From the NCBI GenBank assembly GCA_001510575.1, contig LNGK01000002.1, positions 794,144 to 858,143 on the forward strand: a DNA stretch of 64,000 bases, given 5' to 3'. The position numbers were made by a program, and so were the translations under genes. Source of the DNA: Knoxdaviesia capensis (taxonomy: Eukaryota > Ascomycota > Sordariomycetes > Microascales > Gondwanamycetaceae). The notes beneath the pieces were generated by a model. The model did no database searches. It was not told where the DNA came from and saw only the letters and a list, made by a program, of their open reading frames with translations. Of the stretch, positions 20,456-31,952 are shown piece after piece (the first letter of the stretch is position 1; each line of letters opens with the position of its first letter).

Positions 20456-22335
20456 CTAGACATTACGGGACTGCAGGCCCACCAAGCACGGCACCGGGCC
20501 CTCCCCACCGTCACCCTCCCCGCCGGCGGCCACGGCAGCTGCATCTTCGCCAGCCGCGGCAACCCGAACATGCCCGTAGGCACCCCCCGCAATCAGCTCC
20601 TCCTCGACCTGGCGCCAGTACGCCATCTTCGCCGCCGCGTTCTTCATGTCCAGGTCGGCCACCTTGGCCACCACACGGCCGTCGGCCCGGCACACCCGCA
20701 GGAACACGCTGCAGTCGCGCAGCGTCATGGCCAGCGGGAAGTGCGGGTCGTCGGCCGCCGCCGCCAGGGGCCCGCGCGCGTCGAGCTGCGCCTGCAGCGC
20801 GCGCAGGTGCGTGAGCAGGCGGTTAGCCGGCAGCCCCGGCGCCGCGCCGGCCCAGGTGCGCAGCGGCGCGATGAACCACGGCTCGTCTGCCGCGGGAGTG
20901 GTGGGAGAAGAGGTGGAGGTGGAGGGCGAGGGGGAGGGGGCGAACTGGTGCGTGACAAAGGCGTGGCGGTGGCGCCAGTCGGCGGACACCACCAGCAGCG
21001 GACACGGCGGCGGCTGGTGGCCGCCGTGCTTGGACTCGCCGCGGCGCGCGCGGTGGAAGTGCACGGCGCACGTGCGGCACCGCGTGGCGCCGGCCGGCGC
21101 ACTGGCCGACTGCAGCAGCCACTTGGGCTTGACTTCCAGGAGGACCGACGAGTCGGCGTCCGCGGCGTCTACAGTGTGCCTGTGGTCAGTACCGGCCACC
21201 ACTTCCAAGAAACAAGAGTCGACATTCACCAAGCAACGTGGAAGAAAGGAAGGGGAGAGTGCGTACCGATGCTCATGTCCTCGATCAGCAGGCCGTGGGC
21301 GGACGGCGCCAGCCGCGACCGGAAGAACAGCTTCTTGCGCGGCGCGGGCACCGCCACAAGGCCCAGCTGCTCTGCGCGCGCCGCCCACGTCGTCCGCGCA
21401 AGCTCGTCGTCCGCCGGGCCGCCGGCCACCATGTCGTCCATCAGCTCGAGGATTCGCTGCGCCTGGGCGATGAAGCCGCCATCGGCCGGCAGGGGCGCGG
21501 CGAGGCCGTTGGCGTGGGCGGTGTCCTTCCGTGCGCTGCCGTTCACGCCCGGGGTGGGCTTGGCGTGGCCGTTGGTGGATGCGGGCGGCCGGCTTAGCGG
21601 GGCATCACCAGCAGTGGGAGCGGGAGCAGGAGCAGGAGCAGTAGGAGCTGCCAGCGACACCAGCTCGTGCGACACCAGGTCGGCCGGCTCAGGGAACAGC
21701 GGCGTCACCTGCGACAGGAAGTACTCGTACTGCTGCGAGTAGGGGAACACGGCGGTGCCGGGCGTAGTCGGGGTTTTCTGCAGGCGGAGCAGCTTGCCTG
21801 TTGAGACAGACAACAAGACGAGCAGAGCCACTGTGTTAGTCAAATCATGTGTGAGCGAGAGTAGTAGAAGACATGTGGGTGTTTTAGATGTTGCCACACT
21901 TGTGGTGTCTTCTGCGTAATACGTAGATGGAAGTTTTTTCCCGGGACGCGGGAGAATCAAGTGGTGATCCGGATGTCCGCAGCACTCCAATGAAAAAAGG
22001 GGTACCGACGCAGAAAAAAAACCTTAAAATATCAAACAAACATCGAGGACACACACACATGCAAGTCTTCGGATCCGCGCCAAGACGACAACGTGACAAG
22101 GCGAGGGACGGCAGAACACACAAACACTTCAAAAGTTTCCCTTCAAGAAAGCACAGACAAGCACAAAGAAAAGGGTCATCGTACCTGTGAACGCGGCCTG
22201 GATGTCGGCCGGCGCAGAGTCTGGCAACCGCACGCGGAAGATGGCGTTCGCGGCGCCCTCGCCGATGAACTCGATCACGCGGGTCCCCGCTGGAACGTGC
22301 ATGGTAGATGGGCCGGAGTCCGGGAGAGTCGGCAT
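20456..22335 (-). CDS. IPK1: Inositol-pentakisphosphate 2-kinase IPK1
   Basis: Three exons, 22185-22335, 21267-21797 and 20456-21168, give 464 aa. Intron 1 is 387 nt; intron 2 is 98 nt with donor GTACGC, branch TACTGAC and acceptor GTAG. An earlier CAG acceptor in intron 2 (21180-21182) would create an immediate stop. Family features include the nucleotide-binding GEGAANAIFRVR near residue 25, YSQQYEYFLSQV, SAHGLLIEDMS, LLEVKPKWLLQS, ATRCRTCAVHFHRA and, C-terminally, TLRDCSVFLRV and KVADLDMKNAAAKMAYWRQVE. The enzyme makes InsP6 from InsP5 and supports mRNA export in fungi. The segment with PAPAPAPT is a disordered insert. A telobox-like TTAGGGTTCGGGTTT lies 65 bases upstream. Start at 22335 or, 11 codons later, the second Met. 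Confidence 0.92.
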
Positions 22336-22399
22336 GTTTCGTGGGGGGGTGCTGTAGTCAAATGAACAACACCGGAACGCAGAATGCTGGCCCAGGGTA

Positions 22400-22414
22400 T
22401 TAGGGTTCGGGTTT
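22400..22414 (+). promoter_or_regulatory. Telobox-like element upstream of IPK1
   Basis: TTAGGGTTCGGGTTT lies about 65 bases upstream of the IPK1 ATG. It matches the telomere-like boxes seen at other promoters here. Confidence 0.5.
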
Positions 22415-23539
22415 GCATGCGCCGTCGGTCATGGAGCGGTGAAGGCAGATAAGGTTCGGTGAGGAGAACCGGGGGAGGAGCGAGTGGAACGAGGAAGACG
22501 AAGGGAAGAGAAGAGAGGATGTGGGCGTTGTGGAGAGGAGAGAGAGGTGGAGATGGGGAAAGAGGGGGAGATTGGAGCTTTCATCTGCTTTCGGGGACGG
22601 GAAATGATACACAGACGTTCTCCGAGGGCTGGAAAGTGGGAAAGTGAGGCTGAAAGGACCCCCGTGAGTGAGTACTCGTGTATGTTCTGGGTCATGCTAA
22701 GAGGCGATTGACACAGAGAGAGAGAGAGAGAGTGTGTGTGTGTGTGTGCAAATGGAGATGGATGAAAAGGAGAGTCAGGCAACCGAAGAAGACCCTAAGC
22801 CCGTATCGACTATTGATTCATGTCATCCCACGTGTAAGAATCAGGCCAACGAAAAGAAGCAACTAAAAGAACCTATCCCACAATTCAACGTCCTAGGGCC
22901 CTCCTCGCCTTTTTTGTTTTTGATCCAGAACCCTGGCCAGCGCAGCGAGTGGTTCCCTCATACACAAACCCGTTCAGCTTCTCTGCGGATTTTTATTGTA
23001 TCTTCCGTATTGGTGGGCGCTGTCTACCAAGTACCAAGTACCACGGATGGGCTCTGTAGCCTTCTATTCGTGGCCGCTGGGTGTGGCTGGCAAAAAGTGT
23101 GGCAAATACGACATCAGCCACACACCACCGCCACCCTTAAAAAAAACCCCCCCAGGTCCGCGGGTTTCTCCCGGCTGCTCGGCACCCGTCAAGCGCCGCC
23201 AACCGCCACGGCGTTTTCTGCCCTCCGGAACCACGCCGGCATGCCCGGCGGTGAAGGAGCAGTTTTGCTATTTACACGCAAGTCAACGGCTGGGAACCGC
23301 AGTCATCTATCTTTTAAAAACCTTCACTACATCCAGTGCCAACCCAGGCGCCTGCCTATCTTCCTATTTCTAGAAGCTGATCCTCGGTCGTAGCGGAACA
23401 AACCCAGCCCGCAGGACGATCTTCGCATCGTGGCTCGACGCCATCAAACCACCATTGCATCCTGGTGCGTCCCGCATTCTAAGAACGCCCGGGGGGAAAA
23501 ACGAGCCTGGCCCCGATGACCAAGCGCATCCCCCGATCA

Positions 23540-24062
23540 TAAAGAGAGCCTTCTGAAAGCTAGATATCGTAGATTCGGATCGTAAATAATAGTCTTATAA
23601 TGAATTGAACGTCGCTTCTTTTCTTTGACTTAATAACTATTGCGGATTTCAGGGTCTAAGTCTCATTAACGACGGTCCTAGGGATAAAAAGGACTCTAAT
23701 ATAACCGAGTAGATAGAGGCGCTAGAGTCCGTAAGCTAATATATATTATCCATATAGCTATAAAAAAAAAGTAGGTATTTAAATAGGCGGTGGGAATTTC
23801 TAGTGATTGCGTACTGTTATCGGTGCCAGTATTGGTCTCAACCTCGTTATCTTTATAGTCATCTGCGGTCATCGGTAACCATGGAAAAGATATTCCGGTG
23901 GGATCACGGTAACCACACTGCTCTTTTGAGGGGACAACAGTAGAACCGGACTGTTCTTTGAAGGGGAACAGGCAGGTATCCACGCAACCTCTTTGCAGGG
24001 GAGCGTAGCAGGACCAAACGGATTCTTATAGAAGAATCCGTAAAACCAGGGAAAAGGGGGGG
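23540..24062 (+). mobile_element. Degenerate retroelement internal segment
   Basis: Base composition drops sharply to AT with many TpA steps, as expected from repeat-induced point mutation of an old transposon. No intact reading frame survives. The segment ends in a perfect 8-bp-stem hairpin (GGATTCTT..AAGAATCC, 24020-24039) and then a purine run AGGGAAAAGGGGGGG (24048-24062) directly before TGTCAG. A polypurine tract next to TG is how the 3' LTR of Ty1/Ty3-type elements begins. The left boundary is only approximate and the class cannot be told. Confidence 0.4.
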
Positions 24063-24630
24063 TGTCAGATACTCGACTAGATAGTCAACGAAGAGAAATA
24101 AGGTAGTGAGGAGAGTTGTCAGGCGAAAGCGCGGTAAGTCCCCCAGAAGCTGTTATGCACAGCTACACGAAATATACGTTATGTGGAACAGCAGAAAGGA
24201 GGGATGTCCTGGGGAGAGCTTCTGGGTCAGATGCCTAGACATCCTCTGCAAGAGAACCTCCGAGATTTGCTGGGCCGGGTGTGTGAGCAGCTGGACATGG
24301 TTCTTCTTCTCGTTCACGAGAGGGCCGCAAAATCCCTACTGGGGCGGAGCGTCAACCCCGCAAGGCATCGTCCGCGATTCTAAACCTCGGGATCAAAGGT
24401 GGCCCAGTTCTCACTGGGCTTGTCGAGCAGGGCGGGCGAGAGGGCGGCGGCGTGTTCGAGGGTTGCATCACTGCCCGTGCCAGGCAAGGGAAGAAGAAGG
24501 CATGCCGAGTTGTCTACCAACGACCACAGAGAACAGGCGAGGGGGTTTATATAAAGACCCGGACTCTTGCTAAAAGCATGTGTGATTCACGATCCATTGC
24601 TCAGTTCACAAACACATGATTCACGTGAAC
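24063..24630 (+). mobile_element. Putative solo/3' LTR
   Basis: The block starts TGTCAGATACTCGAC directly after the polypurine run. It contains a TATA-like sequence (TTTATATAAAG) near 24546-24556. I could not find the closing CA with target-site duplication, so the end is a guess. No matching 5' LTR is seen in the window. Confidence 0.3.
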
Positions 24631-26042
24631 AAACCAGCCCTTACACGGTCACGGAAGTCTGCACACAATGATTCACTCTCACCTCTGTCCTCGCATACAC
24701 GCCCGTCCACTGCCGACATATCTACCAACCAACCAACCACAGGATGCAGACGAAAGGATGAAGAAAACAAAACCGGGCCGGACCTAGTATATCCTCTCCG
24801 GCGAATAACAGCCGAAAAAGAGGCACACAGCTGAGACCCTCCGCCCACTCACCACCGCAGCGCCGCGCAATAGTGTATGTACCCTCTGTCGTGCGGTCGC
24901 TGGTGGGCCGGCTTCCATGCTCGTTCATCTCCTTCTGGGCTGTTCGCTCTTCAGCTCAGCCCAGTTCTATCCTCCACCTCCAGGAAGCTGCATACACAAA
25001 GAAGACACTTTCCACCCGGGCAAAAATACAGAGGGAGCGAGGGCCTCCCACGTCTCCTCCGCCCTGCCTGGTGAATCTGGCGATCTGCCCCTCCACCCCA
25101 CCAGCCAACTTCCACCCCATCTGCCGAAACAGCACACACAAGGTCATCTGCACCAAGAGTCACTCCGCGCCGCGCACACTTTCACAGCTCACCCAGGCAG
25201 ACATCACAATTCACACTTCCAAAAAGCACCAAAAAAAACCCCCCAGATGTGAAAAAGAGATGAGGCAGACTCGGTGCCCTTGAGATTTCATAACAAACAA
25301 GAAAGAACCATAAAAACCTGACGTGAGGAACCAAAAAGTACTATGTATATTTCCCCCTTTGCCCGCTGAGTCCCAATATGAGGGACCCGGCCGACTACCG
25401 ATGAGGAATGACAAGAAAATAACGACTGGTGAAACGTCGTCTATGCCGTATATCTATCGCGGTATACCACCGCCTCTCCGCAACCCAATTTATCCCCAAA
25501 AAATAAAACGACCATGAACCAAGGGAAGGAAGGTGTATCAAAAAATAAAGAACAAACCGCAGTACCGATTTGAAAACCGTCGGAGAAAAAAAAAGAGAAA
25601 AAAATGATGTGCGTGCATACCGCTGCATATTGTGTGTGTGTGGGTGTGTGTGTGTGTGTGGAGAGCCGCACCGAAAGTCTGGGAATAGAGAAATGCAAGG
25701 CTGGGGAGGACGAGTGGGAGTGCGAGTGGGGTCGGTCTCTTAAACCGCCACCCAAGACAAAAAGACCCGAGAAAAAAGAGCAAACGCAAGACGTGCATGA
25801 GATGAGGGAAGCGGAGGAGAAGAAAAAACAAAAACAAAAGGGGAGCAAGGACAACCTGAGTGTTAAAAAAGAACACAAGAAACAGTGCTATGAGTACTCT
25901 CTCGGGAGGCAATGATGAAGAACCGAACAGAAACCGACGATCTGGGAATGGAAGACGCGAAAAAGAACAGACGTGCGACGCCATGAGAACGAAACACCAA
26001 CACAAAAGAGACCAAAGGAAAGAAAAACGAGCCGAATCAGAA

Positions 26043-27523
26043 TCACAGCCCCGTAATCGTGAAGCTGAGCATGCTGCCCACACTCAGCCCGGCCACCAGA
26101 CACAGCCCCATGAACCCGCCGGCCGCCTCGCGCTCGCCCTCGTCAACCCACTCCGACGACGCCATCATGCAGCTCGACGCCAGCCAGCCGTTGGTCAGCC
26201 CGAACGGCACCTGCACCACCAGCAGGTAGAACACGTCGCTCGGCACCACCGCCCCGCGCCCGCCCGTGTTGCACAGCAGGTACAGCGGCAGGAAGCCCAT
26301 GCGCGCCACGCTGATGGCAAAGAGCGCCACCGGCCGGTGCTGCAGCGACACCGGCAGCAGCGTCGCAATGCGCCCGCACAGGTCGCCCAGGTTCCACATG
26401 AAGAACGCCAGCGGGATGAACGCGCTCGGCCGGAACAGCCCCGGCACGTCGCCCAGCGTCGGGCCGCCGTCGTCCGCCGTCGCGCCCGGCACCGGCATGC
26501 GCACCGACAGCGTCTTCGTCGTGAACACCGGGTACAGCATCGTCACCGCAAAGCACATGAAGATCGACACCGCCGGCCAGTGCAGCTTCCAGAAGAGCCG
26601 CCGCAGGCTGGTCACCTTACGCGCCGCCCGCTCGGCCTCCTCGATGCTGGCCATCGACTCGGCCATGTGCTCGACCATGCGGTTCTCGATGATGTGGTCG
26701 TGGCGGCGGATCAGCGGGAACAGCGACGCAATGGCAACCAGCGACACCACCACCGCCGTGAGGAAGTAGATGAACGCCGACATCAGCGACGTCGCGCGGC
26801 TCTCGCCGCCCGGGCTGCCGTCGTCGTCGGGGATCATGAGCACCGTCAGCACCTGTGAGATGGGCGGCAGCACGCCGGCCACGCCCTGGCCGGCCATGAG
26901 GGCCTGGGTGTACTCGGGCCGGCCGAAGCTCGCGGCAAAGGCAAAGGCGCCGTTCTGGATAAGCCCGGCGGCCCAGGCGGTGCAGCCGACCATGACCAGG
27001 ATGAAGAAGAGGTAGGTCAGCGGGGCGGCGTCGAGGAACACCATGGTCGACGTGGCCAGCAGCGCAAACACGGCGGTGTTGATGAGGAAGGCGAGCTTGA
27101 TGCGGAACGGGTACGACGCCGTGTACTGGTTCCTGGTCAGCACGACCATGGCGGTCAAGTTGGTGAGGGTCGACACGGTCAGGATGGCCGGCTGGAAGTT
27201 TTGCGCAATCCACTCGTCGTCCTGGAAGCGCATCTGGAAGTACGGGGCCGAGGCAAGGAACATGTTCCTGGAAGGACGTCAGCAACGGATATCACGAAAC
27301 GGGGGACGACACCAGGAAGAGACGACACCGACAAAGGAACATACCACGCCCACAGCATGGCCATGCCTATCAAGGCAAAGATGCTGTACTCCATCCACGA
27401 GAACGGCACGTCATCCTGGCCCTCCAGCATACATGAGCCTTCGAGGATGGTGGCCTCTTCAGCGAGGGCTTGGTAGTCGGCCTCGTCGCCCTTGGGCAAC
27501 AGCCAGGTCCGGACGGTGGCCAT
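26043..27523 (-). CDS. FUN26: Equilibrative nucleoside transporter (FUN26-type)
   Basis: Two exons, 27345-27523 and 26043-27267, give 467 aa. The intron has donor GTATGT, branch CTGAC and acceptor CCAG, and the junction reads MLWAWNMFLASAPYF. About 11 hydrophobic segments match the SLC29/ENT family. Signatures include the WNMFLASAPYF start of TM1, the large central cytosolic loop (IENRMVEHMAESMASIEEAE), FMWNLGDLCGRI and FGLTNGWLAS. Yeast Fun26 is a vacuolar, broad-specificity nucleoside/nucleobase transporter; vacuolar placement here is inferred. The ATG at 27523 is preferred because a longer upstream frame begins right next to a TATA sequence (27767-27778) and encodes Ser-rich leader-like sequence. 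Confidence 0.9.
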
Positions 27524-27766
27524 GATGAACGATCTGAGAGAAGAGGGGTGTGGCCTGGAGGAGGCCGAAGCAGTAGAGTTTGCAGCAGAGAATCGACGGC
27601 GTCGCGGTCGGGATGGAAGAGAGCTCCGGAGGTCCGCAGGGGGTGTTGTGCTTGAGGAAGAAGAGGTCGAGGACGCTGAGGAGGATGAGTTGGAACGCTG
27701 GCGAGATCGAGACAAGTCGCTGGAGAAGTCGGGGAGCAGTTTGGCGCTAGAGGCGGGATGGGGCAT

Positions 27767-27778
27767 CTTATATATATG
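27767..27778 (-). promoter_or_regulatory. TATA box candidate of the FUN26-type gene
   Basis: CATATATATAAG on the minus strand lies about 245 bases upstream of the chosen ATG. Confidence 0.4.
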
Positions 27779-29210
27779 CTAAAAACGCCATGGGGAGGAA
27801 GAGAGAGAGAGAGAGGGAAGAAAGTCAGTGCGAGAGCGGGAGACAGACAAGGAGGCCAGACAGACAGGATAACGGGAACGGAGAGGAGCCCGACGAGAGG
27901 GTGTGTTGGGAGTGAATGGGGAGGGAAGGGAACAATGGAAAGGAGTGACAGGAGAAGAAGGAGGAAGAAGAGGAGCTAGGCTTGGGAGTCGATGTAGTGG
28001 ATGGGAGTCAAACGGGGGAGGGGCAGGGGTGTGTGTGAGAGAGAGAGGGTGAAAGTGAGCGTGTGTCAATACGCGTAGTTTGACAGGATGAGGAACCTAG
28101 AGAGAGTGTGTGTGCGTGAGAGAGGCGTAGACAGAGACCGGATAGGGACAGCTGGAATGTGACAGTTCCCGATCTCTCTGGCGTCCTCTCTCGCTTGCTC
28201 TAATACACACACGCTCCCCGTGCCAGGCTCCCACGCTCACACCCCCCTTCCCAGACCGTATAACACTTACCAAACTGGAGATAGACTCGTAGGGCAACTT
28301 GGAAACCCCGAAGCTGAACGGAACGCCAGAACCGACAACACAACACGCACACAACAAGACGAGAAGCAGACGAACAGCCAAATCTCTCTCCGCGGGCAAG
28401 GGACACGTCGATTCAAAGCATCAGACGGGGGGGGGAGAGAGGAGAAGAAAAAAGCGGAATAAAACGGTATGACGGGATTTATGTGAGCAAGAACTCTAAA
28501 AAACAAGAAGGCCGGTCGGCTGGCTCCCCCCCTCTCTACGTGTCTCCCCTATCAACCGGTTTAGCGGCAGATGCTTGGAAGACAGGACAACCCGGCTATC
28601 GTAGTATATGCAAGTCTGAAGAGAGAACACTGGAGACGATGCGAGGTCGTTGCGGGACAAAAGGGAACGGCGGCGCAAGTTGTGGGGAGCGAGCGAAAGC
28701 GGGACTTTTTTCTGGGAGGAGGTGGTGGTGGTGGGAGTGATGGAGTCACGGACTCCCTGGCTAGAGTGCGCACGACACACGCACGAGACAGACACCGCAG
28801 ACTGGAGCAGGCAACTGATCGGGGGATTTCGCGACGAGGAGTGGATAGGACGCTTCGATGCAGGAGTTCCGGAAGGGGGGAGGGGGGCGGTCAGCGAGAA
28901 GGCGGAAAATAACAACAGGAACAACAAAACGCAGGCCGTGGCAAATGTCGATGACGAAGGTCGGTGATGCAGTGAGTGTGGGCAAACGGGGGAAAGAAAA
29001 GACACAAGTAAGGTTGAAGATAAAGCCCCCGAAACGAAGCACCCGCCCCGGCCTGCCTTATCTCTCGCTGCATGACCCCTTGGCGCAGTAGCAGCCGCAA
29101 AAAGCGATTGATTGCAACGCTGGCGTGCCTGGGGCCCTGCCTGCTGCTGCGTTGTGGTTGGTCGCTGCGGCGTGAGTCAGCTGGGTGACAAAAAAGAACG
29201 CGCGCGGGTT

Positions 29211-29220
29211 TAACCCTAAG
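29211..29220 (-). promoter_or_regulatory. Telobox TAACCCTAAG
   Basis: One telomere-like box lies 1.7 kb upstream of the FUN26-type ATG, with pyrimidine-rich DNA between them. It may mark that gene's distal promoter. Confidence 0.35.
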
Positions 29221-30913
29221 CGGCAGTCCACCGAGCAAAAGAGCCGCCCAATGGGAGGGACCAGAGTGTCGGGAGATGTCAGGGCTAGCTGGGGCTGAGA
29301 AGAAGGGAACACACCACACAAGTACAGGGACACACACTCGTGGACCTTTAACGGTGGAAACACTTCCGATGGCGCTGTAACACGCACATAACTGTAACTG
29401 TAATGGAGGCTTCAAAGTTACCGCGATGCTTTTTTGTGTGGCTGGAGGCTAAAAATCGGCTGCCAAATACGGCCATTGCCACAGGTACCTGGTGTTACTA
29501 TACGTCAGTGGTTGATGGGCCAAGTACCGGTGGTCACGCCCTGAGGAGGAAGGCACTCCTGGGTGGTACCTGCCAACAGCGCTGGAAAATAGCCGCCTGC
29601 TGACTGTACCACACACTGCATATAACAAACACCGCATCCCAACATCACCATCTTCAACCACCAAAAGGACAACAAACGCCCTCACGATGCCGCATTCGGT
29701 GTCGACTGAGCCTCTTCAAGCACCGCTGGTCCTTCTTTACCGGCCTTCTGCTTTCCAATCTTTGTGCTTCTTGTCCTCACACCCCTCTCCCCCCACACAG
29801 AACCCATCCACGCCCAGTCCGAAAGCTCTCAGCTGCATCAGGACCCCAAGATGCTGTTTCATCACCACCACGCGCTATCTGTCATCTCGCAGGTTGTATA
29901 TCTATATTCTTTGATTATATCTGCATCAACGACGTATCTTGACGATGCGGGCACACGTAAGAGCCAAGCAGGCCCGGCTTCCTCCACCCAGACACACTTC
30001 ACACGCCCCCGGGAGTCCTCTCTCCTTACGTGATCCAGGCCAAAGGATCACCGACCTATAGCACACCGCGCAGAACAGCTTCACCTCGACACACCCACTC
30101 CCACACTCACACTCACACTCAAACATTCCCCCGGACTACTGCTGTTAGCGGGCCGCGCGGCTGGCTGCACCGACACCCCCAGCGCGCACAGCAGAAGAGA
30201 CCGACACCCAGCTGTGTCTGTCCAGCCTGTACGAAGCGTCTCTTTCAGCGCTCGCTTCTTGCGTGGGGAGGACGGGATCGCCATGGAGGGCATGAAGCCA
30301 GCACAGGTAAAATGGGGGGCGTCCTCGGAGTGAGAGCGGCTTTTTTGGCGTCTCTCAAATAAACCCCCCATCCAAAGGGGGCCGCCCCAAGGGATCTTGA
30401 TAGGAGCCTGCCGCCTGTCACCGCACGAGAGCTGGCACTGGGCCATCGGAGACCTCCGATGACTGCCACTTACACCAAACCCAAAAGTCTGGCTGTGCTG
30501 GCCGCTTTTTCTTCACCTCACCACACCCCCCCCTTTTTTTCATATATTTAGTTCTTTTATTATTTTTAACCCGCTACTAGATCCCGTTCGTCTGGATGGG
30601 GATCATCATGATTGTATATCGACGTGTGATGCCGCTGCTTCAAACCGTTCGGTGCCACGCCGTCAATGGCTTGTTTCGGCGACCTGCAGCATAACAGACA
30701 GACGACACACGACGCAATCAGCCCGCCCTGGTTTCCATTTGTGTTGCTATTGACTGGTCCTGGCGCCCTCTCTGTGTCGTCTTGATGATGGAGATATGAT
30801 AACTGAGTTCCACCCACGTCCTCCGGCCGGCTTGGGACGCCGCCGTTAGCCCACCGCACTTTTGCCTCCCCCAATCTTCCTTCCCCTTTAACCACCCTCC
30901 CCTTTCTCCCCCC

Positions 30914-30968
30914 NNNNNNNNNNNNNNNNNNNNNNNNNNNNNNNNNNNNNNNNNNNNNNNNNNNNNNN
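30914..30968. other. Assembly gap (55 N) inside a poly-C tract
   Basis: The N run is bounded by C homopolymers on both sides, so the gap probably reflects an unresolved poly-C stretch. Confidence 0.95.
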
Positions 30969-31952
30969 CCCCCCCCCGTTCGTGGCTCTGCTGGCACCAG
31001 CGAGAGGGAGAGATTGCTGCTATATTTGCCTTATCCCGACCAATCGGACGGCGTGGGACTGACCCTGCGGCGGCCCTGTTCTTCACGACGCTCGCTTCTC
31101 TCTATGGGTCGACGTGGTGCGGGCTACAGGACGATCCGTGAGGAACGACGAGCGAGCGTTCTCCAGAGCCGAGGAGAGAAAAACACACACACAACTCTTG
31201 GCTGGCAGAGGCTGGATCTTGGGGACTCCGGAATCCCTGGGCTGGCGAGCTGAGAACTCGGAGCACCTCGCTATCCTGCTTTCTGACTCTATGGGATGCG
31301 ACGACGCGTCCGGTTGATCAGCACCGGTGAAAAGAGGAACGTAAATCAACAGAAGAAGCAAAGTCTACGGAACGCAGGATGGCGAAAATGGCTCGAAACC
31401 CTCGCATATACACACACGCCCCCCCCTCTGGCTTCTCCAAAGGCAAAAGAAACTAACACTGGCCGAATAGGGAACCACCCAAACGGACTGAGCCTGACCT
31501 GAACAGATTTTATTTTAATTTTTCCAGTTCTCCTCACCGTCAACTAGCAAACCCCAAGACCCAAGACAAGACCCAAACAACTAGATCCTATGAATTGCTA
31601 GGTACTCTCGCAACATACGTAACAGCGCACGAATAATGACATGAACCCCCTTTCTGGTTCCATCCGGAGATGGCGATGGGGGACAGGGAAGACACGGAAG
31701 AAGAGGGCGCCGTGAGAGAGAAAACAGGAAACGAAAAGAAGAGAACAGAAAAGCACAAGGAGAACGCCGCTGTCCATGAATAGTGCCAAATAGTCACAAG
31801 CAGAAAAAAAGCAGAGAGAAAAAAGAAAAGAAAAGGAACTTATGAGATCACCCGGGCCGGGAAACCCCCGAGACCACACACACACACACACACACAACCC
31901 TGCTCCCTCCCCACCTCCACAAGACCACGTGCCCCGTCCTGTGCTCGCTCAC

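Larger units (their letters stand above)
22336..26042. other. 3.7-kb gene-free region with retroelement relic
   Basis: The left part is the IPK1 promoter. An AT-rich island from ~23540 to 24062, followed by a putative LTR, interrupts it. The right part (~24650-26042) holds no recognisable gene and grades into the A-rich 3' flank of the FUN26-type gene, with a TG microsatellite near 25636-25660. The region is unlike coding DNA elsewhere in the window. Confidence 0.45.
27524..31952. other. 4.4-kb gene-free region with assembly gap
   Basis: The left 1.6 kb is pyrimidine-rich on the minus strand and could be a long leader of the FUN26-type gene. A telobox TAACCCTAAG lies at 29211-29220. Candidate open frames such as 28097-28399 and 28496-29005 (-) start at non-ATG codons and lack GC3 bias. 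A plus-strand ATG at 29687 sits 70 bases after a CATATAA but its frame shows no family. An N gap lies at 30914-30968. The right part is the 3' flank of DBP9. Confidence 0.45.

Noticed and set aside
23696..23983. 95-aa minus-strand frame in the AT-rich island
   Set aside because: The island reads better as a decayed plus-oriented retroelement; the frame is repetitive (KEQSG/KEQCG) and unsupported.
27524..27766. Longer N-terminus of the FUN26-type transporter
   Set aside because: The upstream ATG touches a TATA sequence, and the added 81 residues are Ser/Arg low complexity, so the region is more likely promoter and leader.
28097..28399. Minus-strand frame with signal-peptide-like start
   Set aside because: It begins at a TTG with an in-frame stop upstream and no ATG before the hydrophobic segment.
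28496..29005. Minus-strand 169-aa frame with hydrophobic start
   Set aside because: Its first codon is GTG, and composition matches pyrimidine-rich leader DNA.
29687..29914. Plus-strand ATG frame after a CATATAA sequence
   Set aside because: Promoter-like context but no family resemblance, low GC3 and no convincing exon structure.
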